Assembly (NCBI GenBank): GCA_913774955.1
Contig: CAJYKV010000007.1
Coordinates: forward strand, 645,693 to 709,692
Length of the DNA: 64,000 nucleotides
Origin: an uncultured Acidovorax sp.
Lineage (GTDB): Bacteria > Pseudomonadota > Gammaproteobacteria > Burkholderiales > Burkholderiaceae_C
Direction: 5' to 3'
Shown here: positions 18,938-30,640 of the stretch, in pieces
How positions within the stretch are numbered: the first letter of the stretch is position 1
Layout: each line of letters begins with the position of its first letter
The notes under the pieces: generated by a model
Told to the model about the DNA's origin: nothing
Seen by the model: the letters and a program-made list of their open reading frames with translations, nothing else
Databases searched by the model: none
Made by a program: the position numbers and the translations under genes

Positions 18938-19639
18938 TCACTTCAGGTAGGCGTCGCCCGCGCGGCGGCTTCTCACCGGCCTTGCGGGCACTCCGTAGGC
19001 CACCTGGTGGTCCGGCAAATCCCGGTGGAGGTAGCTGTGCGCTCCGACGATGCTGTCGTCGCCGATGGTCAGGCCGTGCTTGACCGTGGCGCCGATGGAG
19101 ACGGCGGAGCGCAATCCGATGCGCACGGTACCTCCCGTCACGGCGCCGGGCGCCAGGGAGGAGTAGTCGAGCATGGTGCAGTCGTGGTCGATCGATGCCC
19201 GCGTGTTGACCAGGCAGAACCTGCCCACCCTGGAATGGGGCCCGACGACGGCCTGGGGCATCACGACGGAGCCGTCCCCGATCTCGGTGAAGAACGAAAT
19301 CACCGCCGAGGGATGCACCAGCGGCGGGAAGTGCAGGTGCGGCGTCGTTGCGAGCAGTTCCCGGTGGATTTTTTCCCGCACGCAGTTGTCGCCGACCGCG
19401 ATGGCGAAACTGAGTTCCTGCGGGTTCTCCAGTTCGGCGATGCCGCCGATGACGGGGATTCCCAGCAGCGCCGTTCCCTTCCTGTTCTGGTCGACGAAGT
19501 GCTGGATCGCGTACCCGGCGGACAGTGCCACGTTCGCAACGCTCACGGCGTGGCCGCCCGCCCCGAATATCACGAGCGGGCGCAGCTTGCGTGCGTCGCG
19601 GACGCGGGGGCCGAGGTGTGGTTCTTCCGTATCGGTCAC
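18938..19639 (-). CDS. Sugar O-/N-acyltransferase, left-handed beta-helix (NeuD/PglD family)
   Basis: 233 residues from a GTG at 19639, which has AAAGGAAAGG just upstream; the ATG at 19702 has no ribosome-binding site. An N-terminal Rossmann-like domain (LVIFGAGGHAVSVANVALSAGY) is followed by hexapeptide-repeat turns (GDGSVVMPQAVVGPHSRVGR, GGTVRIGLRSAVSIGATV, IGDDSIVGAHSYL) and a terminal GVPARPVR. His in ASIDHDC matches the catalytic histidine of PglD. It would acetylate a nucleotide-activated amino sugar for surface glycan, but no glycan genes are beside it. Confidence 0.85.
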   Translation of the reverse strand: MTDTEEPHLGPRVRDARKLRPLVIFGAGGHAVSVANVALSAGYAIQHFVDQNRKGTALLGIPVIGGIAELENPQELSFAIAVGDNCVREKIHRELLATTPHLHFPPLVHPSAVISFFTEIGDGSVVMPQAVVGPHSRVGRFCLVNTRASIDHDCTMLDYSSLAPGAVTGGTVRIGLRSAVSIGATVKHGLTIGDDSIVGAHSYLHRDLPDHQVAYGVPARPVRSRRAGDAYLK

Positions 19640-19869
19640 TGCCTTTCCTTTCAGCCGTGGTGTGTTCGCCGCGCGGGCCCCGGGCGGTCCGCCGCAGCGC
19701 ATGGTGCGCGGTCACGGCCTGCTGAGTGTCGTTCATCGGGCCGCCGGTCCGGGGCATGCCATGCCGCGCTCCCGCGGCGTAACGTCCCCGCCAGGAATGC
19801 GACCCGTTTCCAGTAGTCTTTCCTGTGGCGGGGCCATGGTGCGCACGGGCATCCCGCCTCTTCTAGAAT

Positions 19870-19990
19870 CGCGGCTCCCTTGGGGAGTAGCCTGCCTTCA
19901 CTGCTGAAGGCGCCTGCGTCAACACACTCGGCATTCCGCATGCCGTGGCGCCGGCATCCGTTGATCGGTTGGCGAGACCATCGGCATTCC
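19870..19990 (+). ncRNA. yybP-ykoY manganese riboswitch
   Basis: Located 70-190 bases before mntP. It holds the signature blocks of this class in order: CTTGGGGAGTAGCC, a variable hairpin, GTCAACACACTCGGC, GCATGCCGTGGC and TTGGCGAGACCATCGG. A -10-like TAGAAT lies at 19864, so transcription would start at the aptamer edge. The class senses Mn2+ and turns on mntP. The rest of the 422-base gap (19640-19865) shows nothing I can name. Confidence 0.85.
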
Positions 19991-20061
19991 ATCGCGGCGC
20001 AGGCCGGGCAGCGATGGCGTGCCGTTGCGCTCGTGCCCGGCCGATAACAACTGTATTCCCC

Positions 20062-20637
20062 ATGAATCTCGCTGCCATTTCGGTGCTGGCCTTCGCCATG
20101 TCCACCGACGCCTTTGCCGCCGCCGTCGGCAAGGGCACCGCCCTTCTCAAACCCCGCTGGTCCGAAGCACTGCGCACCGGCGCCATCTTCGGAGTGATCG
20201 AAGCGCTCACGCCCGTCGCCGGATGGGCGCTGGGTTCGATGGCGTCGGACTACGTCAAGGCGTGGGACCATTGGATCGCGTTCGTGCTCCTGCTGTGCCT
20301 GGGCGGCCACATGCTGATCGCGTCGCTGAAAAGCCCCGGGGAGGGGGAGGGCGCGGCCGAGAAGCCGAGCCGGCACGGCTTCTGGCTCCTGGCGGTGACC
20401 GGGTTCGCCACCAGCATCGACGCGATGGCGGTCGGCGTGGGCCTCGCCTTCCTCGACGTGAACATCGCCGTGGTGGCCGTGGCCATCGGCCTGGCGACCT
20501 TCACCATGGTGACGCTGGGCGTCATGGTCGGCCGCCTGCTGGGGGCCGTCGTGGGCCGCTGGGCCGAGGGCCTGGGCGGGATCCTGCTCATCGGGATCGG
20601 GTCGCTGATCCTCTTCGAGCACCTTACCGTGTCCTGA
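20062..20637 (+). CDS. mntP: Manganese efflux pump MntP
   Basis: 191-residue inner-membrane Mn2+ exporter with six helices in two related halves. Each half carries the conserved Asp: [13 protein letters not shown] near the start and [16 protein letters not shown] in the middle. Length fits the family (about 188). The ATG at 20062 was chosen because it gives the canonical [19 protein letters not shown] start. The riboswitch in front explains regulation by manganese. Confidence 0.95.
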   Translation: MNLAAISVLAFAMSTDAFAAAVGKGTALLKPRWSEALRTGAIFGVIEALTPVAGWALGSMASDYVKAWDHWIAFVLLLCLGGHMLIASLKSPGEGEGAAEKPSRHGFWLLAVTGFATSIDAMAVGVGLAFLDVNIAVVAVAIGLATFTMVTLGVMVGRLLGAVVGRWAEGLGGILLIGIGSLILFEHLTVS

Positions 20638-20659
20638 TCCGCATCCTCCGGCCGCCCGG

Positions 20660-21481
20660 TCAATACACCAGCCGCTCCGGCCGCACTTCCTGCAGGATCG
20701 TCGTCGCGATCTCCTCGATGCTCTTGGTGGTGGTGGAGAGCCAGCGGATGCCCGAGCGCCGCATCATCGCCTCCGCCTCGGCCACCTCGTGGCGGCAGTT
20801 CATGAGGTCGGCGTACTTCGAGCCCGGCCGGCGCTCGTTGCGGATCTGCGAAAGCCGCTCGGGCAGGATGGTGAGCCCGAAGATCTTCTTGCGGTGCGGC
20901 TCCAGCGCGGGCGGCAGCTGCTTGCGGTCGAAGTCTTCCGGGATGAGCGGGTAGTTGGCCACCTTCAGGCCGCACTGCATGGCCAGGTAGAGGCTGGTCG
21001 GGGTCTTGCCGCTGCGCGACACGCCCACCAGGATCACGTCGGCGCCGTCCAGGTCGCGGTGGCTCTGGCCGTCGTCGTGGTCCAGGCTGAAGTTGATCGC
21101 CTCGATGCGGTCGGTGTATTCCTTGCTCAGGCTCACGTCCGCGAAGCGGCCCACGCGGTGCAGCGACTTGATGCCCAGCTCGCCCTCCAGCGGGCGGATG
21201 AAGGTGCCGAACATGTCCAGCAGCATGCCCTTGCAGTTCTCCTGGATGATGCGCAGCACGCTCATGTTGACCAGCGTGGTGAAGACGACGGGCTTCTTGC
21301 CCTCCAGCTCGGCCGTGTGGTTGATGCGGCGCACGGCCTGGTGGGCCTTGTCCTCGGTGTCGATGAAGGGCAGGCGCACGTGGCGCGGCTTGATGTCGAA
21401 CTGCGCCAGGATGGCGTTGCCGAAGGTTTCCGCCGTGATGCCGGTGCCGTCGGAGATGAAGAATACGGTGCGCGTGTGCAT
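20660..21481 (-). CDS. ppsR: PEP synthase regulatory protein (bifunctional kinase/pyrophosphorylase)
   Basis: 273 residues (DUF299). It inactivates PEP synthase by ADP-dependent phosphorylation and reverses this with phosphate. The start [21 protein letters not shown] is canonical, and the P-loop GVSRSGKT is at residues 153-160. It is divergent from ppsA across 269 bases, the usual arrangement. In-frame residues upstream of 21481 are not conserved-looking and were left out. Confidence 0.96.
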   Translation of the reverse strand: MHTRTVFFISDGTGITAETFGNAILAQFDIKPRHVRLPFIDTEDKAHQAVRRINHTAELEGKKPVVFTTLVNMSVLRIIQENCKGMLLDMFGTFIRPLEGELGIKSLHRVGRFADVSLSKEYTDRIEAINFSLDHDDGQSHRDLDGADVILVGVSRSGKTPTSLYLAMQCGLKVANYPLIPEDFDRKQLPPALEPHRKKIFGLTILPERLSQIRNERRPGSKYADLMNCRHEVAEAEAMMRRSGIRWLSTTTKSIEEIATTILQEVRPERLVY

Positions 21482-21750
21482 GGAGGGGTCGGGGCTTTCG
21501 GGGTGGATCGATTCGCTCGGGGTGGCTGGACCGGGGGGCCGGTGATGTCCCACAAGCGCCTTGCGGCCGGCCGCCCTACAATCGCGCCCATTATTCCCAT
21601 TTCCACCATGCACGCGCCCGGCCTACAACCAGAACAGCCAAGCCACAGCGCGCCGTGCATGCGTGACGACGGCGCCCCCGCCAGCCCGCCCCCGCGCGCG
21701 GGCGGCCCCGTGCGGCGCGCAGACCCGGTTTCAACTTCTGGAGCTTTCCC

Positions 21751-24141
<2,391 letters not shown>

Positions 24142-24157
24142 CGGCGCACGCCGGCCC

Positions 24158-24619
24158 ATGCCCGCGCCGCCGCCGTCCTCCAGTCCGCCGTGGGCCGCGG
24201 GCGGGCCGCACGGGCTCGTGGGGCCCACGATGGCCGCGGGGCACGGTCTTGACCATGGCGATGGCCGTGCCGGGGTCGCGGAGGCCGCGCCGTTCGCCCC
24301 CGACCTGCACGACGCGCGCCACCTCTGGCTGAAGGCGGTGCTGCTGCTGGCCTGGGCCGCGGTGTCGTTCGGCGCCTGCTACTTCGTGCGCGATCTCACC
24401 TGGCGCCTGGGCGAATGGCCGCTGGGCTACTGGATCGCGTCGCAGGGCGCGGTGCTGGCCTTCATCTCCATCGTGGTGGCCTACTGCGTGGCGATGGACC
24501 GCTTCGAGCGCGCCGATGCGCGCGCGGCCGCCGACCTGCAGGCGGCGCGCGGAACGGTCGCCGCCGCGGCACCGGCGCAGGCCCCGGCCCCGGGCAGGGC
24601 GCCGCGCTCCCATGGCTGA
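24158..24619 (+). CDS. DUF4212 small subunit of a sodium/solute symporter
   Basis: 153 residues. A Pro/Gly-rich N-terminus precedes the DUF4212 core, two membrane helices (LWLKAVLLLAWAAVSFGACYF and YWIASQGAVLAFISIVVAYCVAM) separated by the conserved VRDLTWRLGEWPLG. Such proteins pair with the large symporter encoded next, with which this gene overlaps by eight bases. The true start may be the internal ATG at 24230. Confidence 0.85.
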   Translation: MPAPPPSSSPPWAAGGPHGLVGPTMAAGHGLDHGDGRAGVAEAAPFAPDLHDARHLWLKAVLLLAWAAVSFGACYFVRDLTWRLGEWPLGYWIASQGAVLAFISIVVAYCVAMDRFERADARAAADLQAARGTVAAAAPAQAPAPGRAPRSHG

Positions 24620-26705
24620 CGGGCCATCCGGGGGCTCCGGCGCCGCGGGCCACGGGCGCCTGCACCGCCTGCTCGCGCTCTACACCACGGGGGTGCTGGC
24701 CTTTCTCGCGCTCATGGCCTGGGCCGAGCACCGCGGCCTCTCGCGGCAGTGGATCGGGCCGATCTTCCTCTTCCTCTCCGTGATGGTCTATGCGGCCATC
24801 GGCGTGTATGGCCGCACCACCGACCCGGAGGAATACTACGTCGCGGGCCGGCGCATTCCGCCGTTCTACAACGGCATGGCCGCCGCGGCCGACTGGATGA
24901 GCGCCGCCTCGTTCATCAGCCTCTCGGGCGCGCTCTACCTGCAGGGCTTCTCGGGCGGGCCGGGGCAGGCCGGGGGGCTCGCCTACCTGCTGGGCTGGAC
25001 GGGCGGCTTCTGCCTCGTCGCGCTGCTCATCGCGCCGCATTTGCGGGCGATGAATCTCTACACGATCCCCGAATTCTTCCAGGTGCGCTTCGGCGGGCGC
25101 TGGCCGCGCGTGATCGCGGCGCTGGCGGCCGTGCTGTGCTCGTTCACCTACGTGGTGGCGCAGATCTACGGCGTGGGCCTGATCGCCTCGCGGCTCACGG
25201 GCGTGCAGTTCGAGATCGGCATCATGCTGGGCCTGGGCGGCGTGCTGCTGTGCTCCTTCCTGGGCGGCATGCGCGCCATCACCTGGACGCAGGTCGCGCA
25301 GTACGTGGTGATCCTGCTGGCGTTCCTGATTCCCGTCTCGTGGCTCGCCTACAAGCAGCTGGGCAACCCGCTCGCGGCCGCGGTCTACGGCGGACAGATC
25401 GGCAAGATCGCCGCGCTGGAGTCGGAGCTGCTCGCATCGCCCGCCGAGCGCGAGGTGGTGGCCGCGCACGCGCGCCGCGCGCAGGAGCTGCAGGAGCGGC
25501 TGCGCGACGTGCCCGCGGCGCTGGAGCGCGAACGCGAGGCGGCGCGCGAGCGCGTGCACCGGCTGCGCGACGCGCAGGCCGACGTGGCGAGCGTGGTGGC
25601 CGCCAGCCGCGAGCTGGCGCTGCTGCCGCGCGATGCCGACGCCGCGCGCGAACTGTGGACGCGCGAGATGCGCGAGAGCCAGGAGCGCGCCCGCCCGCTC
25701 GGCGGCCTGCCGCCGCATGGCCTGGCCTACCGCGGCGACCCGGCCGGCACGCCCGCGCAGCAGGAGGCCTACGAGGTGTCGCGCCGCAACTTCCTGGCGC
25801 TGATGTTCTGCCTGATGGTCGGCACCGCGGGCCTGCCGCACCTGCTCACGCGCTACTACACCGTGCCCACGCCCTCGGCGGCGCGCGCCTCGGTGGCCTG
25901 GTCGCTGTTCTTCATCGCGCTGCTCTACCTGAGCGCGCCCGCGCTGGCGGTGCTGGTGAAGTTCGAGGTCATGCAGAACCTCGTGGGCAGCCGCTTCGAT
26001 GCGCTGCCGGCCTGGATCGGGCAGTGGTCGCGCGTCGATCCGGCGCTGTTGTCGGTGCAGGACGTCAACGGCGACGGCATCGTGCAGTTCGGCGAGATCC
26101 GGCTGGGCGCGGACCTCATCATGCTGGCCACGCCGGAGCTGGGCGGGCTGCCCTACGTGGTGTCGGGGCTGGTGGCGGCGGGCGGCCTGGCGGCGGCGCT
26201 TTCCACCGCGGACGGCCTGCTGCTCACCATCAGCAATGCCCTGGTGCGCGACCTGTACCTGCGCGGGTCCGGCCGCGGCCGGCCGGTGTCGCCGGAGCAC
26301 CGGGTGATCCTCACCAAGTTCGCGCTGCTCGCGGTGGCGCTGGTCGCGGCCTTCGTGGCCGCGCTCAAGCGCTCGGAGATCCTGCCGATGGTGTCCGCAT
26401 CGTTCTCCATCGCCGCATCGGCCTTCGTGCCGGTGATGGTGCTCGGAATCTTCTGGCGGGGCGCGACGCGGCAGGGCGCGGTGGCGGGCATGCTCTGCGG
26501 GCTCGGGACCACGCTCTACTACCTCGCCGCGTTCACCGATGCGGCGCAGGCCGTGGCGCCGGCCTGGCTGCTGCCGCAAGGGCTGTGGTTCGGCATCGAT
26601 CCGGTGTCGGCCGGCGTGTTCGGCGTGCCGGCGGGCGCCGTGGCGGCCTGGCTGGTCAGCCTGGCGACGCGCTCCGCGCACGCCCGGCCGCGCGCATCGG
26701 CCTGA
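24612..26705 (+). CDS. Sodium:solute symporter, VC_2705-type (acetate/organic-acid SSS family)
   Basis: 697 residues from the ATG that overlaps the DUF4212 gene. It is an SSS-family secondary transporter: EEYYVAGRRIPPFYNGMAAAADWMSAASF and YTIPEFFQVRFGGRWPRVIAALAAV are family blocks, and AALSTADGLLLTISNALVRDLY is the conserved late helix. Between helices, residues of about 265-365 form a highly charged Arg/Glu-rich coiled-coil-like segment. A later loop contains DVNGDGIVQFGE, a textbook EF-hand calcium loop. The substrate is not set by sequence; acetate or another short carboxylate is likely. Confidence 0.87.
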   Translation: MADGPSGGSGAAGHGRLHRLLALYTTGVLAFLALMAWAEHRGLSRQWIGPIFLFLSVMVYAAIGVYGRTTDPEEYYVAGRRIPPFYNGMAAAADWMSAASFISLSGALYLQGFSGGPGQAGGLAYLLGWTGGFCLVALLIAPHLRAMNLYTIPEFFQVRFGGRWPRVIAALAAVLCSFTYVVAQIYGVGLIASRLTGVQFEIGIMLGLGGVLLCSFLGGMRAITWTQVAQYVVILLAFLIPVSWLAYKQLGNPLAAAVYGGQIGKIAALESELLASPAEREVVAAHARRAQELQERLRDVPAALEREREAARERVHRLRDAQADVASVVAASRELALLPRDADAARELWTREMRESQERARPLGGLPPHGLAYRGDPAGTPAQQEAYEVSRRNFLALMFCLMVGTAGLPHLLTRYYTVPTPSAARASVAWSLFFIALLYLSAPALAVLVKFEVMQNLVGSRFDALPAWIGQWSRVDPALLSVQDVNGDGIVQFGEIRLGADLIMLATPELGGLPYVVSGLVAAGGLAAALSTADGLLLTISNALVRDLYLRGSGRGRPVSPEHRVILTKFALLAVALVAAFVAALKRSEILPMVSASFSIAASAFVPVMVLGIFWRGATRQGAVAGMLCGLGTTLYYLAAFTDAAQAVAPAWLLPQGLWFGIDPVSAGVFGVPAGAVAAWLVSLATRSAHARPRASA

Positions 26706-26762
26706 GCGCCTTTATCGCACCCGCCATCGCGGGGCGGTTGATCGGAGCGGGGAGCGGGGCGT

Positions 26763-27344
26763 TTGCAACACATCGCAACAAACCCCGATTCACAAACGGC
26801 CGAGCGCATGCGACGCTGGCCCGACTTCGCCGCTTGCGGCTTCCCTCCCGAGGTCCACGACGTGCTTCTCGTCAAAACCCCCGCGGGCCAGCTGGCCCTG
26901 AAAGACCGCCATGGCGGCCTCACGCCGCGCCAGCGTTCCGCGTTCATCCTGTTCGATGGACAGCGCACGCTGGAGCAGGTGCTGTCCGCCACGGCGGCGA
27001 TGGGCATCACGGTGGACGACGTACGGGCCATGGTCGACCAGGGCCTGCTGGAATCGCCCGACGGGCGGGGCCTGCCGCAGCCGGTGGCGGCGGCCCCTCC
27101 CGCCCCGGGCACGGGCAGCGCATCCGCAACGCCGTCCCCGCCCGCCACGCTGGCGGACCGCTACCAGAGTGCCTACCTCGTGGCCACGCAGCTCACCTCC
27201 AGCGCCGGCCTGCGGGGCTTCCGCCTGAACCTGGCCGTGGAGGGCGCGCGCAGCATGGAAGAGCTGGCTGCCCTGGCGCCCAGGATCCGCGATCTGGTGG
27301 GGGAGGAGAAATACAAGCGCCTGCAGGAGGCGCTCTTCGGTTGA
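26763..27344 (+). CDS. Hypothetical protein
   Basis: 193 residues from a TTG at 26763 (GGGGAG 8 bases upstream) or 178 from the ATG at 26808, which has only a weak site. The first half holds VHDVLLVKTPAGQLALKDRHGGLTPRQRSAFILFDGQR followed by a small helical domain, the middle is a Pro/Ala-rich linker (about 110-130), and the C-terminal part (GEEKYKRLQEALFG) looks helical. No signal peptide, membrane segment or catalytic motif. I do not recognise the family. Confidence 0.7.
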   Translation: MQHIATNPDSQTAERMRRWPDFAACGFPPEVHDVLLVKTPAGQLALKDRHGGLTPRQRSAFILFDGQRTLEQVLSATAAMGITVDDVRAMVDQGLLESPDGRGLPQPVAAAPPAPGTGSASATPSPPATLADRYQSAYLVATQLTSSAGLRGFRLNLAVEGARSMEELAALAPRIRDLVGEEKYKRLQEALFG

Positions 27345-27386
27345 GCGGCGCGCTGCCGCAGCGCGCCGGACGGAGGCGAGTGGCGC

Positions 27387-27746
27387 TCAGCGGCCGACGC
27401 CGAGCAGTTCCACGTCGAACTTCAGCGTGGCGTTCGGGGGGATCACGCCGCCGGCGCCGCGCGCACCGTAGCCCAGGGCTGCGGGGATGATGAGCGTGCG
27501 CTGGCCGCCGATCTTCATGCCCTGCACGCCTTCGTCCCAGCCCTTGATCACCATGCCGGCGCCCAGGTGGAATTTGAACGGGTCGTTGCGGTCGCGGCTG
27601 GAGTCGAACTTCGCGCCCTGCTGGCCGTCGTTGTAGAGCCAGCCGGTGTAGTGCACGCTCACGGGCTGGCCGGCGGTGGCCTCGGCGCCTTCGCCGATGG
27701 TCGTGTCTTCGTATTGCAGGCCGGACGGGGTGGTGGTGAAAGCCAT
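27387..27746 (-). CDS. FKBP-type peptidyl-prolyl cis-trans isomerase
   Basis: 119-residue single-domain cytosolic FKBP that speeds proline isomerisation in folding proteins. Active-site blocks are visible: [49 protein letters not shown] and [24 protein letters not shown]. The ATG at 27746 follows AAGGAG. No signal peptide. It is downstream of the wHTH gene on the same strand, about 95 bases away. Confidence 0.94.
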   Translation of the reverse strand: MAFTTTPSGLQYEDTTIGEGAEATAGQPVSVHYTGWLYNDGQQGAKFDSSRDRNDPFKFHLGAGMVIKGWDEGVQGMKIGGQRTLIIPAALGYGARGAGGVIPPNATLKFDVELLGVGR

Positions 27747-27840
27747 TCGCGAAACTCCTTGGGGTGGGTGGCGGTACGCCAGGAAAGAAACGGGAGGGAA
27801 AGAAAAAACGCAGGCAGGAAGGCGCGCAGGCGGGGGCGTG

Positions 27841-28185
27841 TCAGTGCGGCGACTTGGCGGCCGCTGCCGCCGCTGCCGCGGCCCGGGCACCGCGCGCGGC
27901 GACCCAGCGGGTGGCGAAGGCCTGCACGTCGCTCAGCCGCTTGAGCAGGTCCACGCCCGAGGGCGTGACGGTGTAGCCGTCGCTGCCGTGGTCCAGCAGG
28001 CCGGCCTCGCGCAATTCCTTGATGCGGGTGTTGAGGGTGTTCGGGGTGATGCCGCCGACGCTGTCCTGCAGCAGCCGGAAAGTCTGCGGATGGCCGTCGC
28101 GCAGGGCCCAGAGCACGCGCAGCGCATAACGGCATTCGAGCTTTTCGAACAGCTGGTTGATGGCGACGTTTTCCTTGGAACTCAT
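27841..28185 (-). CDS. Winged helix-turn-helix regulator (HxlR-like)
   Basis: 114 residues from the ATG at 28185 (GGAG upstream). It has a wHTH domain: [19 protein letters not shown], then [25 protein letters not shown] as the recognition helix, and a wing [16 protein letters not shown]. It ends in an Ala tract ([14 protein letters not shown]). The N-terminal Cys typical of redox-sensing HxlR proteins may be the one in LECRYAL. The target is unknown. Confidence 0.85.
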   Translation of the reverse strand: MSSKENVAINQLFEKLECRYALRVLWALRDGHPQTFRLLQDSVGGITPNTLNTRIKELREAGLLDHGSDGYTVTPSGVDLLKRLSDVQAFATRWVAARGARAAAAAAAAAKSPH

Positions 28186-28267
28186 GGCGGGTTCTCCTTG
28201 GCGCGGGGGACGGTGCGATGGTCGGGAACGGACGGGCACCCGGGCACCGTGAAAATATAGCGCGGAA

Positions 28268-28330
28268 ATCGGTTTGCTACAAGTTTAATAGCTCAAGATG
28301 CTTGCCTGGCAGGCGTGCCATGCAAAAACT
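28268..28330. repeat. Degenerate copy of a Comamonadaceae intergenic repeat
   Basis: TTTGCTAC ... TTAATAGCT, then an imperfect hairpin GCTTGCC-TGG-CAGGCG and a closing GCCATGCAAAAA. The order matches, from memory, a short interspersed element common in related genomes. It fills the gap between the wHTH and LysR genes. Confidence 0.4.
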
Positions 28331-29265
28331 CAGGTGTTACCGCGTGGTTGCACTCCCGCCTCCAGGCCACTGCCGCGGCGGGCGAGGTAATCGGCAAGCA
28401 GCGCCGCGGCGGCGGGCAGGCCATCGGCCGCCCGCGCGCAGATCGCGAAGCGGCGGCGCGCCCAGGGGTCGGCCAGCGGCACCACCCGCACCCCGCTCGC
28501 GGCGGCGAAGGGCTCGGCCACTTCGCGCGGCACCACGCTGATCGCCAGGTTGGCGCGCACCACGCGCAGCGCCGCGTCGAAATTGGAGACGAACACCCGG
28601 TGCAGCAGCGTGCGTCCCTCCAGCGCGGCGGCGCGTGCCAGCAGCACCTGCACCGCGCTGAGCGCCGGCATGCTGACGAATTCGTGGCCGAGCACGTCGG
28701 CGAACCGTACGGTCTCCAGCGCCGCCACGGGGTGCGATGGATGGGCCGCGATGGCGAGGTGGTCGCTGCGGTAGGCGCGCGTGCGCAGGCCCTGCAGGTC
28801 GGCCGCGTCCCAGCAGATGCCCAGCGAGGCGCTGCCCTCGCGCACGCCGCGCACCACCTCCGGGCTCACGCGCTCTTCCATGCTCACCTGGATGTCGCGG
28901 TGCGCGGGCTCCTGCAGAAAAGCCGCCACGTCGTCGGCCAGCGATTCGGCCATGACGGAGGCGGTGACCAGCATGCGCACGTGGCCGCGCACGCCCGTGG
29001 CGAAGCTGGCCATGTCCCGCTCGATGCGGCCCGCGGTGGCCAGCATCTCGCGCGCATGCTCCAGCAGCGTCTCCCCGGCCGGGGTGGGGGCCACCCCATG
29101 GCGTTTGCGCACCAGCAGCTGCGTGCCCACCGTGTCTTCCAATTGCGCCAGCCGCTTGCTCACGGCGGAGCCCACGATCGACTCGCGCTCGGCCGCGCGC
29201 GCGATGTTGCGCTGCTCGCAGACGGCCACGAAGAGCCGCAGGGTCAGCAGATCGAGGGAGCGCAT
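28330..29265 (-). CDS. LysR-family transcriptional regulator of the lyase/CoA-transferase cluster
   Basis: 311 residues from the ATG at 29265. The HTH is at the start (MRSLDLLTLRLFVAVCEQRN, then ESIVGSAVSKRLAQLEDTVG), followed by the two-lobe effector-binding domain (SLGICWDAADLQGL, ISVVPREVAEPF). It is divergent from the HMG-CoA-lyase-like gene, and the 128-base gap contains a dyad (29288-29311). It probably senses a substrate or CoA ester of that pathway. Confidence 0.9.
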   Translation of the reverse strand: MRSLDLLTLRLFVAVCEQRNIARAAERESIVGSAVSKRLAQLEDTVGTQLLVRKRHGVAPTPAGETLLEHAREMLATAGRIERDMASFATGVRGHVRMLVTASVMAESLADDVAAFLQEPAHRDIQVSMEERVSPEVVRGVREGSASLGICWDAADLQGLRTRAYRSDHLAIAAHPSHPVAALETVRFADVLGHEFVSMPALSAVQVLLARAAALEGRTLLHRVFVSNFDAALRVVRANLAISVVPREVAEPFAAASGVRVVPLADPWARRRFAICARAADGLPAAAALLADYLARRGSGLEAGVQPRGNT

Positions 29266-29287
29266 GGGGCAGAAAGATGATGTTCCA

Positions 29288-29311
29288 TTCGGGAAATTCT
29301 GGGCTTCCCAA
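29288..29311. promoter_or_regulatory. Candidate LysR operator
   Basis: TTCGGGAA, nine bases, TTCCCAA: a near-perfect dyad within the divergent lysR/lyase promoter, a few bases from the regulator start. A related AT-rich half site (GGAATTTCTAGAAT) follows at about 29333. Confidence 0.5.
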
Positions 29312-29393
29312 ATTGAGATCACGGAGTGTGCGGGAATTTCTAGAATGGTCGCGTCCCTTCTACACGCAGGCCCGGCCCGTCCGGGAGCGCCCC

Positions 29394-30467
29394 ATGCCCG
29401 CCACCGATCCGTCCGCCACCGCGCCTTCCGCTCCGTCCGCCGCCCTGCCGCCCGGTGCCCCTGCATCCGTGGAACCATCAGGCATGTCCGCTGGCGCCCC
29501 GTCCGGCCGCCCGGCAGGCCGGCGCCGCGCCGAGGTGCGCGAAGTCGGCCTGCGCGACGGCCTGCAGAGCATCGCCGCCACCCTGCCCACCCACCAGAAG
29601 ACGGCCTGGATCGCTGCCGCGCATGCGGCCGGGCAGCGCGAGATCGAGGTCGGCTCCTTCGTGCCCGCGCGCCTGCTGCCGCAGCTGGCGGACACGGCCG
29701 AGGTGCTGGCGTTCGCGCGCACGCTGCCCGGGCTGGTGGCGTCGGTGCTGGTGCCCAACCTGAAGGGCGCCGAGCGGGCGCTCGAATGCGGCGCGCACCT
29801 GATGGTGGTGCCGCTTTCGGCGAGCCATGCGCACAGCCTCGCCAACCTGCGCAAGACGCCCGACGAGGTCGTGGCGGAGGTGGCGCGCATCCGCGCCGCG
29901 CGCGACGCGTCCGGTAGCCGCACGCTGATCGAGGGCGGCGTGGGCACGGCCTTCGGCTGCACGCTGCAGGGCGACGTCGCGGAGAGCGAAGTGCTGCGGC
30001 TGATGCAGGCACTGCTCGATGCCGGCGCCGACCGCGTGAGCCTGGCCGACACCGTGGGCTATGCCGATCCGCAATCGGTGCTGCGGCTCTTCGGCCGGGC
30101 GCGTGCGCTCGTCGGCGACCGCCTGGCCTGCGCGCACTTCCACGACACGCGCGGCATGGGCCTGGCGAACGCCTATGCGGCCTGGCAGACCGGCGTGGCG
30201 CGGTTCGACGCGAGCCTGGCCGGCATCGGCGGCTGCCCGCATGCGCCGGGCGCGAGCGGCAACGTGGCCACCGAAGACCTGGCCTTCATGCTGGAGCGCA
30301 TGGGCGTGGACACGGGCCTCGACCTGCCCGGCCTGCTCGCGCTGCGCGGGCGCGTGGGCGGGTGGCTCGCCGGCGAGACCCTGCATGGGACACTCTGGCG
30401 CGCGGGCCTGCCCCGAGGTGGCCTGGTGGCGCGGCCCGAAGTTCTTGCGGAACCCGTCTCCGCCTGA
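29394..30467 (+). CDS. Hydroxymethylglutaryl-CoA lyase-like protein (DRE-TIM metallolyase)
   Basis: 357 residues from the ATG at 29394 (GGGAG 8 bases before). The first 45 residues are Ala/Pro/Ser-rich, unlike the family. The TIM barrel has EVGLRDGLQ (divalent-metal Asp), RVSLADTVGYADP, HFHDTRGMGLANAYAA (metal His pair) and GGCPHAPGASGNVATED with the catalytic Cys. It cleaves a 3-hydroxyacyl-CoA to acetyl-CoA plus a keto acid or, in relatives, citramalyl-CoA. The CoA-transferase and Bug receptor downstream point to uptake and activation of a dicarboxylate. Confidence 0.88.
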   Translation: MPATDPSATAPSAPSAALPPGAPASVEPSGMSAGAPSGRPAGRRRAEVREVGLRDGLQSIAATLPTHQKTAWIAAAHAAGQREIEVGSFVPARLLPQLADTAEVLAFARTLPGLVASVLVPNLKGAERALECGAHLMVVPLSASHAHSLANLRKTPDEVVAEVARIRAARDASGSRTLIEGGVGTAFGCTLQGDVAESEVLRLMQALLDAGADRVSLADTVGYADPQSVLRLFGRARALVGDRLACAHFHDTRGMGLANAYAAWQTGVARFDASLAGIGGCPHAPGASGNVATEDLAFMLERMGVDTGLDLPGLLALRGRVGGWLAGETLHGTLWRAGLPRGGLVARPEVLAEPVSA

Positions 30468-30640
30468 GCGGTGGGCGGTGAGCGGGGGCGGGCGCCAGAG
30501 CGCTTTGCGTCGCCCACCATCCACCACCGTAGCCCCAGCCAGCCGTTCGCCCCGATTCCGTCGCAGCCCATCGCACCATGTCGCATCCCATTGCATCGCC
30601 TGCTGCCTTTCGTCTCTCCTCTTCGTCCCTGCGCATTCCC

